NCBI RefSeq assembly: GCF_042242105.1
Contig: NC_092032.1
Span: 960,001-1,024,000 of the forward strand
Source of the DNA: Pempheris klunzingeri
Taxonomy: Eukaryota; Chordata; Actinopteri; Acropomatiformes; Pempheridae
Length of the DNA stretch: 64,000 bases
Direction: 5' to 3'
Position 1 is the stretch's first letter, and each line of letters opens with the position of its first letter. Shown one piece after another: positions 54,067-64,000 of this stretch. Below the pieces are notes generated by a model. That model ran no database searches. It worked only from the letters and a program-made list of their open reading frames with translations, and was not told the origin of the DNA. The translations under genes were made by a program, and so were the position numbers.

Positions 54067-57000
54067 TCTTTACCGCTGCTTTCCCTTTTAGAGCTCTTCA
54101 CATTGATGCTGTTTATCTTTCTCTTCCTGTTCTTGGTTAGGAGGGGTGGAGTTTTATCAGCTGTGTAGCTGTGAATCATGAATCTGTGACTTAGTGATGT
54201 AGCAGCCAAAGTGAGACAGTAGAGATCCAGGCTGTCCGCACATCTGTCTTATAACATATTGTCAGAAAACAAAAAGTCAAGATGTCATGGGGTGTCAGAA
54301 CGGATAGCCTGTAGTGTGACTCTAAGCTGAGGAACTGGTGTTCTCTCTGGGGGTCACACTGGGCGATTGTTTCAACAGTGTATCTTCTTCGCTTCTCATG
54401 TTTGTTGAGGGTTAAGATAAGGGTAAGTCCAAGGAAAAGGAAATTTCTTCCAAACAAAGACCTGTAGGAATAGGCGTCACCCTACACTTCCTGTTTTTCT
54501 GGATTGTTAATTATGGTATATTTACTGAGACTGAGCCAGCATCCTCTGTCAGAGGTAGTGGACGTCTGAGCACTGCACGCAGATGAACCTGTGCAGGACT
54601 GCGCTGGTTTTACTACTGGAGTTACACAATATGGTGGGTTTGATACAAGTAGCAGGTACCAACATGTATAACCTTACTGAATCAGATATGTCATCAGGCT
54701 TTGGTGTGTAAAGGGGAACAGAAATTATGTGGAACGATTTACGCCTCTCCCCTTAGTGAAGTCCAACTAGGGACAGTATGAATTTCAAATGAGTGTTTAT
54801 GGTTAATTCCTAGTTAACCCAGACTAGGTAAAGTTCCTATTCCTTAGTAAACCTGTTAACAGGGGCTGTATCACTGTGAGCTGAGTTCATTGATTTTATT
54901 TATTCAGTGTATTTTCTCCTAAAATGTCTTTTATGAACATTTTAGTCCACATTAAATGTGGACTAAATTATTAACAATAAGCTCCGTCAGCTGATCAGAC
55001 AGGGTGGGGAGCCTTAGCTGTAGAGCTCTCAGCTGAGAGTCAGTCAGCAGGCCAAAGAGTGTCTGCCTGCCTATCAGCCGCCTCTGATGACTGATAAGAG
55101 CTAAACACTGAGTCTACATTCCTGTGTTCGGAAACAGCTTGGACACAAACAGAGCTGCCCGTCACACAGCACAGGCAGATCTTTGCTAGTCATCCTCATC
55201 CTCAGGCTTAATGACATGCCACCAGAGTAATAAAACAACTGTACACTGATGGGTCTGATGTTCTGGGGAGAGTGCAGGTGGATCTGGATTCATAATGGAT
55301 GGCCGAGAGTTGAATGTACTGCACATTGTGACAACACATACAAATGGACAAAATACAAGCAAATGAAAAAACATGTATGTAACATTTGGGAGAAATGCAA
55401 ATAAAAGAAACACCTGTCGGCGCCGGTGCAGGACGTAATGTGTTTGTTATGGAGCACGTGGGGGTCAGGGTTGGGATGGAGGAAATGGTAAATAGTCTGC
55501 ATTTGTACAGCTCCTTTCTAGTCATTTCAACCACTCAAAGCGCTTTTCCATCACTGCTGCAGACAACAATGCTGAACAAAATCCAGCCCTGGTCCCGCGA
55601 AGTGCTGAAGTGTTAGATTCCATGCCAAGGGACAATGAGTGGATGAAGAGCAGCCACTGGCTGTAGTTTAAGAGCAGAGGGGTCACTAACAGCACAATGT
55701 GGGAGGCCTCGTGTACAGTCAGACATCTCCCAGCACTGCCCTGTTTCCAGCTAGTGTTGCTTCAATTTCTTGACCTGTCTGTGCTCTGAGAGCAGTGTCA
55801 GCTCACTCAGTAGGTTCTAGTCACAGTGTTGTCATTTTATCAAATTCAAAGTGTGTGTGTGTGTGTGTCAGGATGTTATTGGAGAGTCAGTCAAACGTTC
55901 CCTTCCTGTTTTCCTGTTTTGCATAATTTCAATTTTCAACACTAGACAGCCACTGTCTCCACTTCCACTATGTCTGCCATTGCCACTACTATTCAGTACT
56001 GCTACTACTATACCACTACTATTCTACTATTCAGCATGTGAGCTAAACACAGTACAAGGAGGAAGAGTGGCATTAAGTACCAGTGGTGAGTTTCATGCAG
56101 ACAGCCCTTCCTGTAATAACACGTTGTACTGAAAACACTCTGGGGAAACCATCCTGTTCCCTTCTCTTGCCAATTCAATCATGTCACTAACAAATTACTC
56201 GAAGGGTCATTTCTACGGGGTGACACATTATGTTTGTGCAGTGTGCTTTGTGCTGAGGTCAAAGGCTGCCGCAGCATTTGTTCGGAGTGTTTGCAGCATT
56301 CTTAAGAAATCGAAGTTACCTGAATGATGATATGGACAACGGTTCTACGTAATGATGACTGTTAAAACACATGGTGTAGTGTGAAATACTGCACCCCCAA
56401 GACAAACTGTGTGAGCAGTGAATTTCCACTGTCACAGACTGGGTTGGTGCACAACGCCCCAGCTTGTCCAGGAATGTGGAGAGGGTTTGTTTGGTGTGCT
56501 GGTATGCAGGTTGTTGGGAGAGCAGAGGAGGGCTGTCTACCTGTTGGAGCATGACTGTGTGCACTTTATTTTCCAAACCAGGGATGATGGCAGGGATGGG
56601 GGCTAGTGTAGAAAGGTAGGCGTGTCTCTCTGTCGTGATGGAGGTGAGGCATGTACAGGAATTCACAATCAGCTTTTCCAAGATAAGGACGCAGTGTACA
56701 GTCAAACCTGGAGGATGTTGGGATAAAGCACATGCCAGTCTGAACTGAGATGAGCTCAGCTGATAAAACATAAGCTTGGTTCTACAGCAAACAGTAGCTT
56801 TGATAACACTGTCTTCCCAAGAAAAACCATAGCCATAACCATTTACACTCAAGTGACAAAGGCAGCCACAGGAATTAGGACTCTAGGAGGAGGTAGAGTG
56901 ATGTGGTTGTAGAGCTACAAGATCAGAGGGAGGAGGTCAGGTAGGACAGATGGACATCTGGATGGACATCTGGATGACATCTGACCTCAGGCACTAACTG

Positions 57001-58022
57001 TTTCTTTCTCTTTCATTTCCTACTGACCGCCAATGTTGCTTTATTTAACTCTGAATGCGACCATTTCCCTGTCCTTAACCTCAGCAAGTAATTTTAACCC
57101 AAACCGAAATGTTTTTTGACCATAATTAAGTGCTTTTTGTAACAGCAGATATGACTTGTTTTTTTAAAGGCATTGATGAGTGACAACCTTCATCTTTTTT
57201 AACACTGTGTCAGCACTGTGTCAACACTACCTACCAAGCTTCTTGGTGTTCAAAACCTACGTGGCTCAGGAATTTTGCAGTATTACTGTACATGTTGGGA
57301 AGTACAGGCTGTTAAATGAATCCAAAATGAGCAGATATTCTTGGACATGCATGTATCTGGACCCCTCTTTGGTCATGGGGCCTAAAGCAAAAGTCTATCC
57401 AGCCCTAAAGCTTAGGCCGCTTCCTCTTCTGAGGCACAATCATATGTGTGTGTGTGGGGGGGGGGGGGGGGGGGGCAGTATGTATCCCAGTAGCAATAAC
57501 ATCAGCCAAAACATGCACAGTATACTGATGGGAACTGACTGCAACCCATGAATCACTGACGATCAGTGACATTGTTGTCTGTCCTCCCAAATCTGTTACA
57601 AGTTGGGAATGTCTCAGTCCTCAAAGATACAAAACATTAATTCTAAACTTCTATCCAAACCGACTGAGAGGATATTGTATTTGAACACTGACCGAGCTAA
57701 ATGACTCTTGGTGTGTAGGTCAAGGGTGAGCGTATGGTCCTTATATTTTAAAGGGACAGAGAAGTCCTTTGCCCGACTCTGAGCATTAGGTTTGTCTGCC
57801 CCCATACTGTGGGAGGCCTTATCAATGCACAAATCAAAGTCTGGAGCTAAATGCACCTCTGCGCTGTGATGGTTGGCTGACTATGAGGGCACAGATACAG
57901 ACTGAGATAGCACCTATAAGCATTTACAGTGGGTGCGTCATATTTGCATTAGCTTCTCTTTGTATTTGTTATCTTTATTGAACATTCATGCTGGGAACAT
58001 AGTGAGCTGCTGTGAAACCACT
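54067..58022. other. Intergenic with scattered simple repeats
   Basis: No gene recognised. Contents: a dispersed fish repeat at about 55486-55565; (GT)n at 55850-55868; a run of 20 G at 57456-57475 preceded by (GT)n; and a short repeat of CATCTGGATGGA near 56952-56980. A minus-strand 178-codon frame at 56316-56852 is the longest open frame here, but I recognise no domain in it. Confidence 0.45.
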
Positions 58023-58380
58023 TGTGCTTGGCCCAACTGTGAACCCGCAACACAACGGATGTGACTAAGAGATGGTTGGTGTGTGGAAACTGACACGTAA
58101 CCAATCAATGACTGGTGCAGAATATAGAAGAAACTCCCAAAATAGCTGCTACTGATTTGTAATAAAGCCCAACTTGCTTTGATAGACTACACACAAAGAA
58201 CAGCCTTTTAGTTTTTAGACTTACCCCTATTATTGTGTCAGAGCATTAGATGCTCTGGTTGCATGTCAGTGACTGTATAGCTTTCCTAAAGTTGCATCCA
58301 TTTTTGAGTTTTTCATTTCCGTGTGTTCCTCAGAGTTAAGTCTGGATCAGCATAAACAGCTGATGGGCCTATAAAGCCAG
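58023..58380. repeat. 358-bp direct repeat, left copy (LTR candidate)
   Basis: Near-identical (about ten differences by eye) and equal in length to 62061-62418, same orientation. It starts TGTGCTTGGCCCAACTGTGA and ends GGGCCTATAAAGCCAG, so its ends fit the TG...CA rule if the last G is excluded. An AATAAAG lies inside. I found no matching target-site duplication. Just to its right, at 58398-58420, is a perfect 10-bp-arm hairpin (ACTTGTACTT, loop GAT, AAGTACAAGT). Confidence 0.7.
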
Positions 58381-59611
58381 ATGTACAAATAAACTTGACT
58401 TGTACTTGATAAGTACAAGTGTGTCTTTATTCACCACCTGTAAGTGTGCTTGCTGTAAGCTCCATTTGTTCCAAGCCTCCCAGACTGTACTGTACTGTAA
58501 AAGTGATTAAACTCCACGCTGGAGCTCCAGATGGTAAATGTCTTACGTGAGTGAGACACAGAGTGGTTCACATATTGTGGTTCAGATTGTCAGACTTCCT
58601 GGAAGTTCTGCTTTAATTTCACGAAGTAACATAATTTCCACTGAAATCCTCTTATTTGAGCAAAAAAAGGAAATGCTCTGTGCTGGTGGTATCATGATTA
58701 CAGTGGGGAGGATGACACAGCTGTAGCTATGCCTGCATTCTCCTGTGAGTACAACTGTCCCTGTTACCACAAGAGCGAGAGTGAGTGAATGTGTGTCTGT
58801 CTCAGGTGGATTAGTGCCCAGTGTCCCATGTTTAACCCAAGGGTTTGTCTTTTCACTGGCTCACACATACTGTCAATGATGATTTTTTTGATGGTCCCTA
58901 CTTTTGGGCCTACATGGAGCCGTCTGAAAAGAATCCTCTGCCACCATATCACTAATGAGGTGGAAAGTTTTCCCTGTAATTTTAAAATGACTACTTCTCA
59001 GGAATCTTTTCACGCTTTTCCCACCATTCTCAGGATTTTCTCGGCCTTCTGAGAGGCCCCAGTATTAGCTAAAAGTGCGATGGACTGTAATACAGTAATA
59101 CTGTAATCCGTATCTGTAAACAGATACAGAGCCACAGCTAGCCTGACTTAGCTATTGAAACCCGGTCTCCCAGAGGTTCGAGAAACGGTCACAAAACTTA
59201 ATCCTTAAATATGAATTTGTGAAGTACAGAAGCTGTGCTGTTATTTCTCATTTTATATTCACATTTGTAACTATAACCACTACTTTACTCAACATTTATT
59301 TTATCAGTTCACATCAGTCAGTGTTCCTGAGGGTCTGCTGCCAGTCAAAAACTTGTGTTTGATAAGTCAACAATAGCAGCAGTTAATGCTCTGACCATCC
59401 ATTTTCATTCACTTCTCCGTCATCCTGAATAATCTTGTGTTTTGTCAGGTTTTAACAGTGAAAGCAGCTCGACTGTTTCTACGGAGGCTCTGCTTTTCCT
59501 CACTGTCACCACTTCCTGTTGAATATTTTTCAACATAAAAACATGACAGATCAACAATACAGTGGACTACCGCTAAGGCCATCAGTTCAAATTATTTCCT
59601 CCCCGATTTTA
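58381..59611. other. Interior of the direct-repeat pair, left part
   Basis: No protease, reverse transcriptase or integrase remnant was recognised on either strand between the left repeat and the gag-like segment, so if this is an LTR element its pol region is deleted or replaced. Confidence 0.4.
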
Positions 59612-60560
59612 ACGACAGTGAAGTTTTCTTTTTGTTTCTGCATGGATGGAGGTGATTGGGTTGCATGCAACTTCTGCTTCCTGCAACAGAAATGCAGCAA
59701 ACTCCTTAAAGCTAGGGAAATCTTTACCTTCCATCAGGGCCTTTGTCACCTGGCGGTTCCATCTGGCGGCAGCCCAGTCAGGCAACTTCTGTGTCAGTCT
59801 TTGATTTTCTTCACAATTGTTTAATATTTCCAGGCTCTTTACATGAGGCATCGCTAGCAGGCAAGCATTTGTGAAGTCTGCAAAGTTTCTTAGTCCTTCA
59901 GCATCTCTGAACTGTATTTTTGGCCAGCTTGATAGCTTTCCTCTGAAGGCTCTTTGAATAACAAATGCCTGGCCGTATCGTCGACTCAGTTTTTTCCAAG
60001 CGTCTTGGTAGGCGGCTTCATCATTTCTGAAAAAAGGTGCCTTCAAGGCATTTACAAGCTGGGCCACTGACATACTTCTTTAGATAAAACAGTTTATCTG
60101 CAGCAGAGATGCCCTTTTAGTCTATCAATGACATGAAGGAAGCTTTCCATTCAATAAAGTGAATTGGCTCACCACCGAACACCGTTGGCTCTGACATAGG
60201 AAGTCTATTCATCGTAATGCTGTCCTGCACAGCTTGTGCTAGTTGAGCGACACCAGGTGGTGCAGACAACATCGCTATGTTAGATGGGTGTGGTGCAGGG
60301 GGCTGATATGCAGAATTTAGGCTCACCCGCTCACTCTTCTTCCAATCTGGCTCGAGCTGCTTCCAAATCTTTTCCAGCCTGTAGATGCTCCAGCTCAGAT
60401 CTTTCAATTTCCAGTTCTTTCTTGTGTTGCTCTTCTTGAGCTTTAATCCTTTCCTTTTGCGCTATCTTGTATTCTGCTTCTTTTACGGCCAACTCTGCTA
60501 CTGCCTCTACTCGTTTTGATGCAAGGTATGAAGCTGAGGAATGGTGGGTGACACTTGCCT
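59612..60560 (-). mobile_element. BEL/Pao-type LTR retrotransposon gag remnant
   Basis: The minus strand encodes, N to C: a charged coiled coil (KRVEAVAELAVKEAEYKIAQ, ERSELEHLQAGKDLEAARAR); a linker ending EPTVFGGEPIHFIEWKASF; then DEAAYQDAWKKLSRRYGQAF, VIQRAFRGKLSSWPKI and LPDWAAARWNRQVTKAL. This is the DUF1759-type gag region typical of BEL/Pao elements of fish. It is broken by at least two frameshifts or stops (around 60300, and between 60117 and 60073). No pol follows. Confidence 0.8.
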
Positions 60561-62060
60561 GTGCAGCAGTAGAGCCATAAATGGAGTGTGGATAATCGCG
60601 ATCTAGTAGCTCATGTGAAAGTCAGGACTGATGGTCTAATGTCCTTTATTGTGAATGCAGGTCTTAAAACCAACTCGCAGTTTTGCAAGTCCAACTTAGA
60701 CCACCATAGAGCAACAGAAGACCAACGTAAGAGCTAACTAGAAAATAAAACACAAAAATGTCGCATTAGCTTGCTTCACAATTACCACAGTATTTGTTTT
60801 AAACCATAAAGTTGAGAGCACACAATTACTGTACCTTGTTGCCACTTTCAACTGGAGCTAAACTCCTTATTACTCTTCCGTTTATCTTTACTTCTTCATT
60901 ACTTGTTTCTACAGGGAAATAGGAACATAAAACACAATTTCAAAATAAAACTGCACATATTTAACCACAATAAATGTGGGTCCTTTACAGTATGTATGGT
61001 ATATTCAGTATAAAAAGATCAGTTTGCAACCCTAAACTAAGAACTACAACTGTGATGTTGATTTGTGTCAAATGTCATGGTGCAGGGAAGTGTAGTTTCT
61101 GAAGTTTTTGATAAGAGCTCTCTATAACAGTCAGTCCCATGTGTGCAGCCCCTTACGATGCTGACTTATAAGCCTTCAAACATGCGCTGAGGTCAAGGTT
61201 CAAAGGTCAGTATTCCACAGCAGGAGCCATGTAGACACCTTTCTAATGATCTATTTGGTTTAGTTCTAAGACAAAGTTTTCATTTTTTTATTTCATGGAC
61301 ACAAGACATCCCAGGTCTAGTTTCAGAGAGCACTTTGAAGGCTCTCTTTATAAAATGAAATAAATAAAGTAGTCCAGTATTCAAATTAAATTGAACGTTT
61401 TTGAACAAATTTACATACAGAGTGGATCAGAGGGCTAATGGTTAAGAAACAAAGAAACTTGAAATGAAATATTAAATAGTATTATAATTAAATAGTATAT
61501 ATTGTGTAACAGGTCGGATGCATTTCCAAAGTCCAGTTTGATGAAATCTATGCAAGTGACCAGTGCAGGGATTAAATGAGGGCTGTGAAGTATAAAGTCC
61601 AGCTTGATAACGCCATCTTCATCCTGTTCATATGGCCATTGTACAAAATCTGATGCACACACACACACTCTCAACCTTTGAGTGCTTTATTATATTAATG
61701 AAGTTCACTTCATTTTTAAAATCTTCATCAATCTTATAAAATTAAATGAACAACACCACATTTACAGTCACAGACTATAAAAAGCCTTTTCTCAAAAGAT
61801 ACGGGGGTGTTTGGATTCAGTTTATGGTCGATTGGTGGCAAATTGAAATGGAATGAAGCCAACTGACAGCAAAACAATAGTTGAACACTGTACTTTTTTA
61901 AAGATACAACTATGGAATATATCAAATATCTAGTACAGCTGAATTAGAAATAACACTGCATCTAGATGATGTATGTGCTCCCAGGTCCTACAGAAGTCCT
62001 ACTGACAGGAAAATAGACTTGATATAGATTTGTGGTCAGTGACGCAAAAAACGAAACACA
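60561..62060. other. Interior of the direct-repeat pair, right part
   Basis: AT-rich, no coding content recognised. Directly before the right repeat is GCAAAAAACGAAACACA, a purine-rich stretch that could be a polypurine tract if the element runs on the plus strand. That would conflict with the minus-strand gag remnant. Confidence 0.4.
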
Positions 62061-62418
62061 TGTGCTTGGCCCAACTGTGAACTCGCAACACAACGGAAGT
62101 GATGAAGAAATGGTTGGTGCATGATAACTGACACGTAACCAATCAATGACTGGTGCAGAATATAGAAGAAACTCCCAAAATAGCTGCTACTGATTTGTAA
62201 TAAAGCCCAACTTGCTTTGATAGACTACACACAAAGAACAGCCTTTTAGTTTTTAGACTTACCCCTATTATTGTGTCAGAGCATTAGATGCTCTGGTTGC
62301 ATGTCAGTGACTGTATAGCTTTCCTAAAGTTGCATCCATTTTTGAGTTTTTCATTTCCGTGTGTTCCTCAGAGTTAAGCCTGGATCAGCATAAACAGCTG
62401 ATGGGCCTATAAAGCCAG
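62061..62418. repeat. 358-bp direct repeat, right copy (LTR candidate)
   Basis: Partner of 58023-58380; the two start and end at the same motif and enclose 3.68 kb. The flanking sequence (GACACAAATTC at the right) does not match the left flank (CCACT). Confidence 0.7.
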
Positions 62419-64000
62419 GACACAAATTCATTCATTCAGATTAAAGTTGGTGACTCTTTCACGAACTTCTGTGAGACTGGGATGGCTGTTACACAAGCTG
62501 GACAGGTTAGTATCCTGTTCCATCCGCTTCTCTACTGAAAACATATAAACTGTCTTGTACAAATTGTAAGAAAAACTGGAAATTGAAGCAACAAATGAAA
62601 AAGTCAAAGCTCTTGAATTATTGTGTGCAGGAATGACTGAAATCATTGACACAGAACTCCCACTGTCTGTCGGCCACAGCCAAATCATCTGGGATTTCAA
62701 AAATGCTGCTCAAGTTTAAATAAAGTTCTGTGTTTGTTATCTCTTGTTCCTCGAGGACAGCATAGATCTCAGTCCAGCTGAGAGGTTCACTGATTCACTG
62801 CTGCCTGTGAGGACTCTGAGTCCCTCTGAAACACAGCCCACCCTATCCCAGAGTTCTTCACATATCTCTGCTCTCCTTTTCAAAACAGTTCACACAGCTC
62901 AGGACAAAGCTCAATCTAACATCAAAATGCATTCATGCAACCCAAACACCTCTGAAACCATGTCAGAATGTTTTTTTATAACTGCTAATAAGCCTTTACT
63001 TGGGATACTCGGAACTCTCAGAGCAACATAAACTGCAGATAAAATGAAATCTTTATTCTTCATTCAACCTTCAGTCTCCTTCACCACCAGTGTTGAATGT
63101 GAGCATTTTTGGCAGTATATTATCACAAAGTGAGACTTTATAGAATCTACAGCAGGAATAAACAGGACGTGACAGACTTGCTGCAGTAAAAGCTTTATTA
63201 GCAACATGAAATCGCTGCCAGTGATCAACAAAAATCACAAATGTGTGAAAATGAAACACACAGATCCAGTAAAAAAGGCTCAGAAGGGGAAAAGCACCAA
63301 AGTGCACAGTCCTGTTCTAATCTGTAAGGGACACACTCTCTCTCCTCTCTGGGCTCCTGCGTGTTGTTCTGTATCCACACAGAACAAAGTGAGTCCAACA
63401 AGTCCTCTTTTTACTGAACATGTCCATGTAGGTGACAGAAGTCTCAGACTGAGATCAGAACCAGCTGTGCTTGGTCTGTTTTACACATCAATCAATTAAT
63501 CTTTATTTATATAGTGCCGATACATAACAGTGTTCTCTCAAATAAAGAGCAGGTCTAGACCAAACTCTTTGATTAAGAGACAGACCTAACAATTCAGGAA
63601 TTCAACATTAAGGATTCAAGAATCCCCACATGAGCAGCATCAGTAAACAGAAAATGTACACAGCACTGTAGAATACAAAAATACATGAGTACACCAAAAG
63701 AAAACAATGTAACACTGTAAAGGTGTAGTGCTACACAAAGACCCCCCCTCCCTGTCTGGCCAGAGATTTTCATCACACCTGATATTTTCCTTTGCAACGC
63801 AACTGGGGAAAATTCCTCTTGTAGCAAACCTGATGATATTTGCATGGTGGAAGCTTAAATTACTCCACGCAGCCAAAACTTTGGCTCACCAAACCTCTGT
63901 CATTCTTAGGATAAGATCTCTGTAGAGGGTGCCTAAGAACAAGGTTTGCATGGCCCAATATTGGGAATATGAGTAGTGTGCTCACACCACATCACCCGCA
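62419..64000. other. Intergenic to window end, with a SINE-like tail
   Basis: 63487-63600 carries ATCAATCAATTAATCTTTAT, ATATAGTGCCGATACA and AAAGAGCAGGTCTAGACC, the same dispersed family as 31446-31540. No exon was recognised. Several open frames of 80-97 codons have no recognisable content. Confidence 0.5.

Noticed and set aside
53787..54140. 117-codon frame of Gly-Leu-Glu repeats
   Set aside because: Product of the TTAGGG-like tandem array; not a gene.
56316..56852. 178-codon minus-strand frame in intergenic DNA
   Set aside because: No recognisable motif or splice-supported neighbours; kept only as a note because length alone is weak evidence.
50882..64000. Search for exons of the usual F3 neighbours (for example SLC44A3)
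   Set aside because: No membrane-protein exons with splice borders were recognised on either strand; only repeats and unique non-coding sequence.

Overview
The window reads as nuclear DNA of a ray-finned (teleost, probably percomorph) fish. It holds three multi-exon vertebrate genes with GT-AG introns, Tc1-type transposons, L2/Rex-type LINE fragments, a BEL/Pao gag remnant, SINE-like tails carrying CTTTATTTATATAGCGC, and many micro- and minisatellites. Nothing prokaryotic was seen (no operon, CRISPR array or phage).

Layout. (1) 1-20121, minus strand: the 5' half of a glycogen debranching enzyme (AGL) gene, as 13 coding exon positions running from 20121 leftwards off the window edge. Its introns carry a fold-back element, two sibling Tc1 remnants and two different 31-bp-unit minisatellites. 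(2) 21418-39148, plus strand: a complete 23-exon ABCD3 (PMP70) gene, head-to-head with AGL about 1.3 kb away. All splice phases close and give a 659-residue peroxisomal half-transporter. (3) 42332-43022, plus: two exon-like pieces of an ACP5-type (tartrate-resistant) acid phosphatase, apparently a pseudogene. (4) 43872-47671, minus: a complete six-exon F3 (tissue factor, 284 aa), convergent with ABCD3, with a CArG box and two palindromic CREs upstream. (5) 48 kb to the end: no host gene recognised. It holds a Tc1 element interrupted by two LINE fragments, a 0.77-kb telomere-like TTAGGG-rich array, and a pair of 358-bp direct repeats (LTR-like) enclosing a decayed BEL/Pao gag.

The genes do not form a pathway. 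ABCD3 and F3 are convergent neighbours in other vertebrates too (established knowledge). AGL is cytosolic glycogen metabolism, ABCD3 is peroxisomal acyl-CoA import, F3 is the coagulation initiator.

The most interesting signal is in the AGL gene. One 124-nt exon is present twice in tandem (4422-4545 and 5057-5180) with identical length and phases, so using both or neither shifts the frame: a candidate mutually exclusive exon pair. In addition, the exon with the 4-alpha-glucanotransferase nucleophile has Leu in place of the catalytic Asp, and two active-site His are replaced. This suggests a diverged AGL paralogue with an impaired transferase site. Gene identities come from recognising conserved protein sequence by eye; no database search was possible.
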